From Thunnus maccoyii (taxonomy: Eukaryota > Chordata > Actinopteri > Scombriformes > Scombridae): a DNA stretch of 64,000 nt. How positions within the stretch are numbered: position 1 is the stretch's first letter; each line of letters starts with the position of its first letter. The notes beneath the pieces are model-generated. The model worked only from the letters and a program-made list of their open reading frames with translations, did no database searches and had not been told where the DNA came from. Location of the stretch: positions 15,774,501 to 15,838,500 of the forward strand of contig NC_056540.1 of assembly GCF_910596095.1 (NCBI RefSeq), read 5' to 3'. Of the stretch, positions 12,011 to 22,270 are shown one piece after another. The translations under genes and the position numbers were made by a program.

Positions 12011-13704
12011 GAACAGAAATGTCCACATCCTCTTGCATACTCAGCTGGCTGCATCAGCCTCTCTGTAGGCTTCTCTCAGGCTTTGATTACAGTGCACTCT
12101 AGTGGCAGGACTATGCACCTCCAACCATAATAAACTCGTGTCAGATATACACACAGTCCATCCCCAGTCAGATGCAGGATACTGGAAAACAATTTGCTGC
12201 ATACATGGAAAGTGCATTGTGGTTGCAGATCATCGAATATCTTCACACGCACCCCAGCTTGGCCAGAATTATATTACATCAAAGTCATGAGCCTGAAACC
12301 AAACTGTAGACTGCAGATTTTAAAGTGCTGGTGGGAGGAGAGGATGAACAGAGTGGAAGCTGTAATGCTGTACGAGAGAGAGATAGAGAGAGAGAGAGAA
12401 AGAGAGCAAGATGGAGTGAGAGAAAAAGGATAAGAGGGAGAGCCAGCCTGAGCCGAGTACATGCTTTATCCATTACCGCCGAGAGAGACAGCCACTGAAA
12501 GTTTCTCAATCCACTGAGACGGAAGAGGGTGGAGGGACTCTCTTTCTTTCTTTCTCTCTTTATCTGTCTCACACACACACACACACAGCTAATGTTGTGG
12601 TAGTGGTGCTGGCGAGGAAAGGAAAAAAAAAAGCAGAGAGGCAGAAGAGGGAGAGGAAGAGTGTGAGGGATGCTGTGTGTGAGAGAGACTATGGGAACAC
12701 TTAAAAGGCACAAAAGAAAGACAGAAATAAGAGATAGGTGGGAACACACAGAGACAGCAAGACAGAAATAAGAAAAAAAACAAAACAAGGTAAGGAGACA
12801 TGGGGAACATGGGCGAGTGAAGTGAGATCAAACCTCTTACACAGATGCTATTTTAAACTCCATTTTCACCCAATCCCTTAACAGATGATTACACATGTCA
12901 GGACGACACAGCTTCTCGGACTGCAAACTTCCATCACTCCTCTTATTTCTACGGTCATTGTGTGACATGTCTCAGATGCGAATCTCCCAAAGTCTCTTAG
13001 CTCTTAGTGGTTTAGCATTTGGTATTGGAAAAAAAGATTTATACTGGTGTCAGGATGTTCTGTATATGTGCAGCGCATGTGGGTATATGTACACATGCAA
13101 ATATGCATACATGTCTCATACATATTAGATCTATGCATGTATGTATATTACATCAGCACTAATGTTTGCAGTGGTGTATTGGTTTTCTGAGTGTGTGAAG
13201 TGGTTGCTTCATGGGTTAATGGGAAACCCAGAGGGGCCCATATCAATGAGGGCTTAGCTTGTCCCCCCCATTAGCAGCTGTGCAAGCCTCAGCACACTGT
13301 CAGCTCAATAGTGAAAGGTTAAGACCATGGGACATTGCCAAATGACTGAAGGCCCCACAGGTCCTCAGTGTGGAAGGGAAACATGGAGCAATGAGCATAA
13401 TTATGGTGTTTTGAATGCAGTTTGTGCAAATATGCGCTGAATAATAATGAGGCCGATCCCATTCTCAGATGATTAGTTAAAACTCCTGAATCAGCTTCTA
13501 ACAGCGAGAATGTACCTCACATGCATTTTACAGTGTTTGATATGCTGCAGGTTTGAAAGATGATGTATGTGTGTCTTCTTCTTTGTCTGTAGCTCATCAG
13601 TTCAAGTTCACATGTAGTCATCGCTAAAACCGTGGCATCAAATAGCTGAGCATGCTCGCAAAACAACAACCAAGAAGAGAAGTTTCATTAATTGGTTTCA
13701 ATAC

Positions 13705-13832
13705 CTGTCATGGTCTCGGCCGACGCCCCAGACACGGATGCTGCTTATTGGCTGAGAGTGGAGCAGGCTTCGATCATCTGGGTCAACCAGAGTCAACATG
13801 CGGTCCTGAAGCACCAGCAGCATCCCTTTACC
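13705..13832 (-). CDS. apbb2: apbb2 PTB1 exon, middle; last exon seen
   Basis: Encodes GKGMLLVLQDRMLTLVDPDD, HSQPISSIRVWGVGRD and a final partial codon. It is followed by CAG/GTATTG. In Fe65 genes this junction can carry a 6-nt alternatively spliced microexon and is followed by the DFAYVARD exon. Neither can be recognised downstream in this window. Confidence 0.93.
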
Positions 13833-14780
13833 CTGTGAGACCACAAACAGATACACTATAGCAGAAAAAACATTTCTCTGCTCCATGTATGACATTTATT
13901 TTTCTGACTTTTCTCTAATCTTTGATTTTTTTTATTGTTTTAGATGAGACGTAATTGATTGCTTTAAGTCCTCAGGCCAAAAAAACTATAAACAAAACAA
14001 AGGATGGGGCAGGCTCTACTTGTTGCCTTTGTGTTAAATCTCTTGAAATCCTTTAGTTTGCTACCAGCCAGGAGCAAAATTCCATTGAATTTACATGTAA
14101 ATGTTAGGCAAACACTCAGAAGTTTTCTTCTTACACTTTTCTTTTTATCAAACTATTAGCAACACTTCATTTACACACAGAGATTAATAAAATATACTTA
14201 AATCACTAAACTTTTTGCAACTCATTGATGTTCAACCTCTGACGAGGTGTTGTGAGTTTAAATTGCTTTGCTCACAGACCAAAAGTGTTGGAACCACTGC
14301 ACTATAGTATGCAAACTGTATACATATGCATGTGTCTGTCTGTCTGTTGACAAACTGACCTCTCCCCAGACACCAGCTGAGTCTCGTATGTCCCTCCTGC
14401 AGTAGGACAGCTGTCTGATACAGTGGTGGACGGCCACACTGCTCCTCCCCTCACACAGGTCCTGCTCTGCCATCTCCACCCAGCCCAGAGACCGCACTGG
14501 AAATGACTGAGAAAAACACATTTATATTTGTATACTTGTAAGGATTCACAATGTCCCTTAGACTCCATTCCCTCTCTTACCTCTATCGTTACAGGATAAT
14601 TCTGTTTTAGTTTTTAAACTTGTGTCTTTTGTTTTGGTCATCATTTTTTGGGGGGTATGATAACATTGTACTCAACAATGTATTTGCTGAGTTTTTAGAA
14701 CAAGGTTTAACTAACTGTTTAACTGGATTATTTAAAAATATAGTGCACACAAAATGTTAATAATCCCTCACTGCACAGGA

Positions 14781-14816
<36 letters not shown>

Positions 14817-15447
14817 ACAAATACTGCAAGTACAGTAGTTCAATGCAGAACCAGGACGTTGTTTGAAAACTGTGATACATGTTTTCAACAGACAGTTTGG
14901 GTAATAATTAACCATTCACCTTCTTTATTCCTTTCCAAATAAGTTTGGGGATATATTTATTCAGACTTCTTATTTGGATCTCAGTAATTAACTTGGAAGG
15001 AACAATGTTATCATAAAATACAGTATAGAAACAATGGCCAAACAGAAATAAAATCCAATAAACCAGAATCGTCCTTTAAACATCAACCATTTGCTTGAAA
15101 GCAACTCTATTTTAAACTCAGAGTTCCTCTTAAATCTTTACTTACAGTATAGTGTGCAGTGACAGATACTGTACCATCACAAGCCTGCCATCACACTGAC
15201 AGAGGTTTGATTGGGGAAGACAATGCATGAAATATGTAAGACTGCGTTTGTGTGTGTGTGTGTGTTTTGTGTCTCTGTGTGTAGACTGCCTCGGGGCAGC
15301 AGCTATTATCATTTCCTCTCCTCTCTTCCTTTATCTTTCATTCTTTCTTTCTTCTACTACAACAAGGGGCTTTTCCCTGTTGAGGAAATTCTCAGGAAAC
15401 ATTTCTCAAGCTCTATAACAGTGTCAAACAAACATGCACTCGAGCGC

Positions 15448-15508
<61 letters not shown>

Positions 15509-17864
15509 CACACCAATGACCATATTATTCTCTCTTGGTTTCTTATCAAACTTTCACATATCCTGAAATCTCATCTGAATTCACACTCTTCTGCTGTTCT
15601 GGGTTCCTCCGAGATATCTGAACATCTCATGATTTTCTTTCACTTGAATTTTATTTTTAAATCACTTCTTAAGTCTCATTTTCTGTCCCATGTGATTTAA
15701 GTGTAATTTGCTCTCTTTGGAAAAGTAGAAATCCTGATGGGAAAATGTGCTTGGTACTTTTGGTTTTGCCTTCATTTTAAGTCGTCTTATTGCTAAATGC
15801 ACAAATGTAAGCATGCAACATTTGACTTTTTAAATGTTAGATTAATTAAATATGTCATATAAGAAACAATAGTGGAATTTGTTTACTATAAAAGAAGTCC
15901 AAAAATGTCAATCTGACTACCACCATCTAACTCCCTAAATCATCTCTGTCGTAATTCCACTGAGACGATATATCTGCCAAAAGAAAGATCGCTCCTTCTT
16001 CTCTCCTGTCTCTTCACCTCATTTCCCATCCATACCTCAGCTCAGTCATCTCTTTGCTCCTACTTTTTTAAGATATGTTTTTGGGTATTTCTGCCTTTAA
16101 TTGATATCTGACAGTGAAGAGGCTGATAGGAAACAAGGGGGAGAGAGATGTGCAACAAAGATCCAGAGGCAGAATCAAACCGGAGATGTTGCAGTTATGT
16201 GGCATGAGCTGTTACCATTCAGCTACCACGGTGCTTCTCTCTGCTCCTACTTTTATTGTGATCATCCCAAAAGTCTGCTGGTTGAGCTTTTCTATATGCT
16301 TTTCTTCCACAGGGGGACAGCAAAAACCAGTCTGGCTGTAAACACATACTGTACACTACATCTCAGTTCTCAAAGTTACCACTGAGTGGCACTACTGCAC
16401 ACACAGACAGAGAGGATAGGATGCCTGTGAGCAGGTTCATTACGTCATTGCAAACAAAGCCGGGTGTCTTCCCTTTATCAAGAAATAAATAATGTGCTAA
16501 TTGCTAACCAAAGTCTAATCAACCTACTGTTAAACCTACAATACAGGGTCAGAATGACTTTATCATAAAGGAAGATGTGTTTATCAAATGTTTGATTGTT
16601 GCAGTCATATATAGACAGTGTACTGTGCAGGTGTGCAGGTTAAAAATATTTGATTAGTGTCTGAATGCATGCAGGGTCTGACTGGAATACTAAACAAATG
16701 CATTTAATTACTCAGCACACTGGCTTGAACCTTATTAAAGTGATATAATTTGAAACTTTATCATATTCATACGTAGAATATATACAACATCAGGCCTACT
16801 GGTCAACAAATACAATGTCTGTCCATTTCAGACACATATTATCAATATGTTACTGTTGCTGTCTTACCATTGCCTCCGGATCGGAGAAGGAGTTGCTGAG
16901 GTCCACTGTCTCCAGTTGGGCTGGAGGGCTGCAGCGAAACATCAGACATAACAAGCAGTCACAGTAAAGTCACATTTCAACAGACTAATACAACGTAAAC
17001 ACCTAACACACCTCTCTATATTATATCAAGGCTGAGATCTTGCAACAAAAATCTAGTGGCAGTCACACATCTGTCTATCTCTATCTATCTCTACTGCACA
17101 GTGTCTCCAGCATATCTGTGTGTATTACTTGAGTTTGAGTGATGCATAGCGGAGGGTAGCCCCTTCAAATGCCTTCAAACTGGGGTCTGGATAGACTGGA
17201 TAGTCCTTCAGCTCCTAGAACAAGACACACAGACAGACAGATGTTCAGAAAAAGTGAGACTAACATTGGTGGTAGACGGTGACTGGTGAAGGGATAAAGG
17301 AGATTAATAACTACCTGGCAGATTCTAATACTGTTTTTGCCAAAAAAATTTTTTTTATCTCATTTGCTTTGTAATAACTATAAAGGATAACACTTTTTTA
17401 AACCTAATATGAGAGATATTCATCTCTGTTGAATATGTACTTCAGACAAGCCTGGACAGCGATAACTGTTAGCTCATTTCAATTTAATAAGTGCAGCAGG
17501 GAAAGCAGAGATATGCTGATATCACCATCAAGCTTTTATGGAAAACTGCTATGCAAGATGGACTGAAGATGAACCAAAGCTAATAAAGTGACTGTGATGT
17601 GTAATTTAGACACAAAAGCTAGATTAGGAATAAGAGATTTGGTAGCTACTGTGATGCAAAGGTCCACATTCATTGTATTGAAGGAATACGTCACCCAATG
17701 CAACAATATGTGTTTTTAATGTTTTTAATAGTATACAGATGACAGTGGAGTAATAACAACAATAAATTAATAAAACAAGACTAGTGTTGTCCATTAAGTG
17801 TAAAAGCAAATATTCAGACTGACCTTAATCAATAGAAATATCAAAAAATATCACTTCAAATATA

Positions 17865-17905
<41 letters not shown>

Positions 17906-20900
17906 TATTAATGACCATTTCAACAGCCAAATAAATGTGAGTCTGTGTCTTACATTGACTGTGCTGGCGGTGGCGTTGAGATTCGGTCCAGAAGAGGTGA
18001 CATCATTCGAGGGGGTGGAGGAGGAGGAGGATTGGGAGGAGCCAGAGGAAGAGGGGACTGGCTCCACAGAGCTGTCAGATACCAGACTGCTGGGGCGCTG
18101 TGGGAGAGAGAGTGAGGGATAAAGATGGAGAGACAGAGAGAGGTGCGGTGTGAGAGAAACACAGAGACAGACAGAGTGTGGTGGGTTCATCATTGATCAC
18201 CAACAGCTTTCCAATATACTGCACTAAGATCTTATATTTGCCAGTTTTGGCATCAACCTTTGATAAAATGGAGGCTGAAGTCAAATGTGAGCATGCAACA
18301 TTTGACTTTTTAAAATGTTTTAATGGTGGAATTTGTTTACTATAAAACAGGTCCAAAAATGTCAGACAGACCACCACCATCCAACTCTCAAAATCATCTT
18401 CTTTGTCATAATTCCACTGCGATAATATATCTGTCAGAGAAAAGATTACGTTATGTCAACATCTATGTCATCAGCCTTTGACATTTTTTCCAAACCAAGG
18501 AGAAATACTAAATGCCTAAATGTTTATTTACAGCAATTACGTTATTTATCAATAATTCATTCACCATCATAAGTGCTGTTAATGTGTCAAGGATATCTGA
18601 AGAAATTTAATGCACACTTGCATTTTTTAAAATATACTTTAACCACATAACATTAAACATTTATCCTTGAAAAAAATATAGATTTCTGTCTCTAAAAAAC
18701 AGAAGTGTCTATAACTCATTTGTAATTAGTGTGTTTGCTGACTGTGTAGCCTTTTAACTAATAGTATTAGTATTATCTTGAATTTATTTCCTCAAAGGTA
18801 GAGTATCTAATACTGGTACTTAAAAAACCCACAGTGGTCGAAGTTAAGTGCATCTTTGTACACCTAAAGTTAATTATGAATATGTTCGACCATCAGGTCC
18901 TCTCACCTCGTTGGGTGGCTTGAGGGAGTCCTGTGTTTCCTGTTGTGGGTCATGCTCAGTATCTGGCCTTTTGTCAGGAGAGGTGTGTTGGTTGCCAGAG
19001 GCAACAGGTCGGTGGTACTGCGTGGTGCCAGTGGGCACGTGCCAGAAATAGACCTCTGATGAGTCTGAGATCTCCCGCCAGCCTGGGGGCAGGTCCCCTT
19101 CACCCCATACATCTGCTGATGAACGACAGCGATACACAAACACAGATTGCACGTAAGTGTATCACACAAATACATACATATGCTTTTACACAGGCAGGCC
19201 CACACACACACATACAAACACACACACAGACAAGGGTGGACAGGGTAAATTTCAGAGATGGTCAGACTGTCCCTACTTAGTTTCTGTTGTCATAGCAACT
19301 CCATCCCCTGTAGTAGGACCCAATGGGTAATAGCCTCTTCTCCTTCCTCTCACTCCTGGTTTCCTTCCTCTCTGTCTGACTTCTCATATTTCTCTCCTGG
19401 TGGTCATATTCTCTCTCTACCGCTCTGTCATTCATCGCTGGCAATCATCACTTACTAAATCCAGCTCTGCTTTTTTCTCTCTTTCCTCTTTTCCTTCCTT
19501 TTTCACACCCTGCTGTCTGCAGTATCCTATCCTTCTGTCCGTCCTAATCACTCCTGCGCCATAAGGTGGCTCACATGGGCCTTAAAGGTTCCAGCAGTAT
19601 TGCTGGAATGACTTTCTTGCTTAAGGAGAGGCTTTTGGTAAATTTCCAGATCAGAATGTCTGTAGGAGGAAGACGAGGGGGAGAGAGGAGGAGAGGGAAT
19701 GAAAGGAGGGTGTAATAGAGGAATGATTAAAGGCTGACACAGATATGCTAATGCTGAAAAGACAGATCAGATGAAAACACACACATATCGAACCTGTCTC
19801 CTGTGGAGTCTGAGGCGAGGGTGACTCCTGGGACAGGGTGGTCCAGCTGGAGTCTTCATCCTCTGATGGAGTATCCGGAGTCAGATCCATTCTTAAGCCC
19901 ACCTTTGGGAGCACAGTCTCTGGTTCAGGATCTGGCAGGGTAGGGGGTGCCCGGTTTCTTGTAGGGGTGTTCCTCTCGCTAGACCTGGCCTGTTTAGGAG
20001 AAGAAGGTGGGTACTGTTGCAGGAATTGGTTCTCATTGTTGGGGTGAAGCTCCACCTTGATCACCCTGGGCTGGGAGCTCCGAGGGGGCTTTGCAGGACT
20101 TCGCGGACTACCCTGAACCTGGACACAGAGCTCCTCTCTGACCTGGGCTGGAGCCTGGTTCTGGACGTGGTTCTGGTTGTCTGGGACCCACTCTGGGCTG
20201 TTGGTGGAGGAGGAGGAGGTGGGAGAAAGCGGGGCTTCAACCACCACTGGTAGCAGGGGCTGTCTTGGAGTTGGTGTGGGCTCATCTTCCTCTTCCTCTT
20301 CTTCCACCACTGGCTCCACCTCTTCCTTCTCCTCCTGGCAGGTCTGTTTGCTGTTGGGCTTCTCTTCCTTCTGGCTCTCCCTCTCTTTGGCAGGGGTGGC
20401 CTGCTCTTTCTCTGGGGAGGGCTGCTGTTTCTTTTCCCCCTTATCCTCCTTGTTTCCCCAGCTCGAGTCCAGATCCCAGCCCTTCTCATGGTACTCCAAG
20501 AAGCTCTTGGTCCGTCTACGAAACGGGGGCAGCTGCGAGTTGTCTTTCTCCGATTCCAGCCAGTCAGAACTGGGGTTATTGATGAGATTGTTGTGAATTT
20601 TGCCCTCTGTGTTTGCCCTGCTCAGCTCCAGCTGCTGACTCTCAGCTCGTCTCTGCATGTTGGCCCCATTCTTGGCCAGTTTGGGGTTGGTTGTATTAAA
20701 CAGTGAGGAGGAGGAAGAGGAAGAGTAGAGGGCTGAACTGGAAGAGGACTTAGTGGGGAGGCCTCTCCCTCTGGTCACAGGTTGGTTTTTAGAAGACAGG
20801 TTATCACTTATCCCCATGACGCTCCGCACGCTTGTCATTGCGTATCTCTGACGGCTCTTTGGCAAGGTGGCCGAACTTCCGGTTTCCATGCCGATGGACT

Positions 20901-21072
20901 CTTTGATGACATCACGCCCAAGCAGCTGGTTGTACGAGGAACGCAGGCTGAGGGAGGTGGGAGGGGCGGAGGAGGAACCGCCACGGTTTGCCAGACCCAC
21001 ATTAGAGGGGGAGGAGCCAGAGCGGGAGAGGGGAGGAGTTTGTACCGACATCATGGCTGACTGGAAAAATCA
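13705..21072 (-). CDS. apbb2: APBB2-like (Fe65L1) adaptor, 5' two-thirds; 3' exons not in window
   Basis: Seven consecutive coding exons join in frame on the minus strand: 21072-19794 (ATG at 21054), 19112-18907, 18097-17954, 17214-17129, 16928-16868, 14506-14360 and 13832-13705, all with AG/GT borders; about 677 residues are encoded here. Order: disordered N-terminal region (1-420) with a conserved LRSSYNQLL motif, acidic Glu stretch and SSWTTLSQ motif; WW domain (about 427-456); linker; start of PTB1 from VRSLGWVEMAE to IRVWGVGRD. The family consists of adaptors whose WW and two PTB domains bind partners such as Mena and the APP cytoplasmic tail, at membranes and in the nucleus. The LRSS and SSWTTLSQ blocks and PTB1 fit APBB2 better than APBB1 or the short APBB3. 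The frame stops in phase 2 at 13705, where the family continues with a DFAYVARD-type block; no such exon is seen down to position 1. Teleosts usually carry two APBB2 copies, and which one this is cannot be decided. The first coding exon is preceded by a splice acceptor, so at least one 5' non-coding exon lies upstream. Confidence 0.88.
14360..14506 (-). CDS. apbb2: apbb2 PTB1 exon, first half
   Basis: A 147-bp phase 0 exon encoding SFPVRSLGWVEMAEQDL, SSVAVHHCIRQLSYCRRDI and RDSAGVWGE. This is the first strand and helix of PTB1, near-identical to APBB2. Confidence 0.95.
14783..14816. repeat. GT microsatellite
   Basis: An uninterrupted GT run in the apbb2 intron between the exons at 14506 and 16868. 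Confidence 0.9.
15447..15507. repeat. CA microsatellite (about 60 bp)
   Basis: One of the longest pure CA runs in the window, within the same apbb2 intron. Confidence 0.9.
15802..15990 (+). repeat. intronic repeat, copy 1
   Basis: Shares GCATGCAACATTTGACTTTT, GTGGAATTTGTTTACTATAA and ATAATTCCACTG-like blocks with 18282-18447 in the same orientation. Both copies are in apbb2 introns. Family unknown. Confidence 0.75.
16868..16928 (-). CDS. apbb2: apbb2 short exon before PTB1
   Basis: A 61-bp exon completing an Asn codon and encoding PPAQLETVDLSNSFSDPEAM. It ends at ATG/GTAAGA in phase 0. The SDPEA motif matches the family. The next residues, SFPVRSLGW, replace the usual KCFAVRSLGW. Confidence 0.85.
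17129..17214 (-). CDS. apbb2: apbb2 exon with the EGATLRYASLKL block
   Basis: Encodes ELKDYPVYPDPSLKAFEGA followed by TLRYASLKL, a block almost identical to the APBB2 linker just before PTB1. Borders are CTAG/GA and AA/GTAATA, 86 bp, leaving phase 2. Confidence 0.9.
17862..17902. repeat. TA microsatellite
   Basis: A TA run with TG interruptions in the apbb2 intron, starting 52 bp below the donor at 17953. Confidence 0.85.
17954..18097 (-). CDS. apbb2: apbb2 linker exon (Ser-rich)
   Basis: A 144-bp phase 0 exon encoding RPSSLVSDSSVEPV, a Ser-rich run and NATASTVN. It lies between the WW exon and the conserved PDPSLKAFEGATLRYASLKL exon. The assignment rests on its clean acceptor and donor, its exact frame fit and its position, because the sequence itself is low-complexity. 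Confidence 0.75.
18282..18447 (+). repeat. intronic repeat, copy 2
   Basis: Counterpart of 15802-15990, with small indels and a deletion after the first 35 bp. It could be a dispersed repeat or a local intron duplication. Confidence 0.75.
18907..19112 (-). CDS. apbb2: apbb2 WW-domain exon
   Basis: Encodes DVWGEGDLPPGWREIS, YFWHVPTGTTQYHRP and a polar tail. The phase 1 start and phase 0 end fit the flanking exons exactly (206 bp). The first signature Trp (PPGW) and the central aromatic YFW are present. The second signature Trp, TTQW in Fe65 relatives, is Tyr here (codon TAC). Confidence 0.92.
19794..21072 (-). CDS. apbb2: apbb2 first coding exon (N-terminal disordered region)
   Basis: The acceptor CTGCAG ends just above 21072 and leaves 18 bases of 5' UTR before ATG at 21054-21052 (a second in-frame ATG follows at once). 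The exon encodes 420 residues and stops in phase 1 at the GT after 19794. It is rich in Ser, Pro and Glu: a Ser run near residues 100-115, a Lys/Glu-rich block, then a Glu run, then Pro-rich segments. Conserved islands shared with APBB2 are the LRSS motif near the start, a RRRTKSFLEYHEKG block and SSWTTLSQESPSP at the end. It is clearly longer than the corresponding human APBB2 region as I remember it. Confidence 0.9.
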
Positions 21073-21700
21073 CTGCAGAGATAAAGCTGAAGGGAGAAGA
21101 GACACACTGTCAGAAGTCACGTTACTCTGTAAAACCCGACTGTAGCCCAAACAACACTGGATTTTTGACACTGATGTTGATATTTGGGAGTCTGTATCTG
21201 ATAATATATCCACCTTATTTATTTATTTCTTTTTACATAAATCACAAAATGTTACCAAATAGTTTCTAAAATACCTCACACATATTTTTTTGGCATTTAT
21301 GTGTTACAATTACAGCCAATACTGTATATGTTCACTATTGGCCAAGCAGATAGTGATAGTGATGAGCTAATATCAGTCAATATCAGCCTGCTGATTTATC
21401 GCTTTAAACGCTACTTTAATGCGTTCAATCCACTAAATTTTAATTCACTGAGCTTCACTGACATGAAATGTAGATTTGAGTGCATTTAGATGAAATTAAT
21501 TACCCAGTAAATATGTCACATGAAACAGATTTTTGTGTGACATTGTTCTGGATAACAATGTCTGTAAAAACTACAAAAGTTACTGTATTTGTGCTTTCTG
21601 AGAAATGTTTAAAAAAGGCATTACAGCATGTTCAGACTCCTAATGCTACAATTATGTCCAACAATGCTCATTTTTCATTAGATCTTTGAAACAATATATA

Positions 21701-21800
21701 ACATAACATAACATAACATAACATAACATAACATAACATAACATAACATAACATAACATAACATAACATAACATAACATAACATAACATAACATAACATA
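21701..21800. repeat. ACATA pentanucleotide satellite, 20 copies
   Basis: Exactly repeated ACATA units over 100 bp, 630 bp upstream of the apbb2 first coding exon, flanked by ATATATA and AATATTC. Confidence 0.95.
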
Positions 21801-22228
21801 ATATTCACACTCTCTTATTGTTCTCTTGTATCTGTGCTGGAGAAAACATCCATCATCTCATTCTGACATCATCACAGACAGATGACATCATCAACTTGAG
21901 ACATTCAGTACGGTGTCAATCGTTTGCTGCAGTTCAGCCATTCAGAGGCTTTTATCTAAACACAATGTGCAGGTGCTCGTTCTTTTTCCAGCCTCACACC
22001 CAGTTTACATAAAAGGTGTCACTGCTGAAGTGTTAAAAAGCACTGCATCAAAGGCATTTGCATGATATCGGGAGTGAGTCAGACTCTCGATTTATTCATC
22101 CAGGACTGACATTCAAAGACGGGGTTGAGCAGTGAGCCAGTCTGTGGGGAGGAGAAGTGGCAGCCAGCTCCTGCTAACTAGCTAGCCGTGTTTCTTTTAT
22201 CTCTGGGTGGATCGTCTCTGTGACGCTG

Positions 22229-22270
<42 letters not shown>

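Larger units (their letters stand above)
8273..12440. repeat. GA/CT-rich low-complexity belt
   Basis: Recurrent GA runs (8275-8305, 9856-9922, 10100-10112, 11265-11292, 12376-12405), pyrimidine-rich DNA at 10320-10620, and CA runs at 9484-9502 and 10994-11019. The long ORFs that cross it are Ser/Leu or Arg/Glu translations of these runs. Confidence 0.8.
1..13704. other. non-coding: apbb2 downstream intron or flank
   Basis: No exon of a known family was recognised. The stretch holds microsatellites, two inverted-repeat elements (1248-2212 and 6011-6773), partial dispersed repeats near 4510-4740 and 11612-12010, purine/pyrimidine-rich DNA at 8900-12700 and a possible divergent promoter near 10.2-11.3 kb. 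If apbb2 is intact, this is one long intron of it. Short ORFs here are low-complexity (CA or GA repeats) and are not genes. Confidence 0.5.

Noticed and set aside
15211..15519. ORF ending in a long His-Thr repeat
   Set aside because: Translation of a CA microsatellite; no family resemblance and no splice signals.
18907..19112. Assignment to APBB1 or APBB3
   Set aside because: APBB3 lacks the long N-terminal region, and PTB1 here (EMAEQDL, IRQLSYCRRDIRD) fits APBB2 better. DELE1/SPOCK1 linkage to 5q31, where human APBB3 lies, was considered but sequence outweighs position.
20061..20596. Long ORFs in other frames and on the opposite strand of the apbb2 first coding exon
   Set aside because: Arg/Pro- or Ser-rich shadows of the Glu-rich apbb2 exon; the minus-strand frame with conserved APBB2 motifs is the real one.
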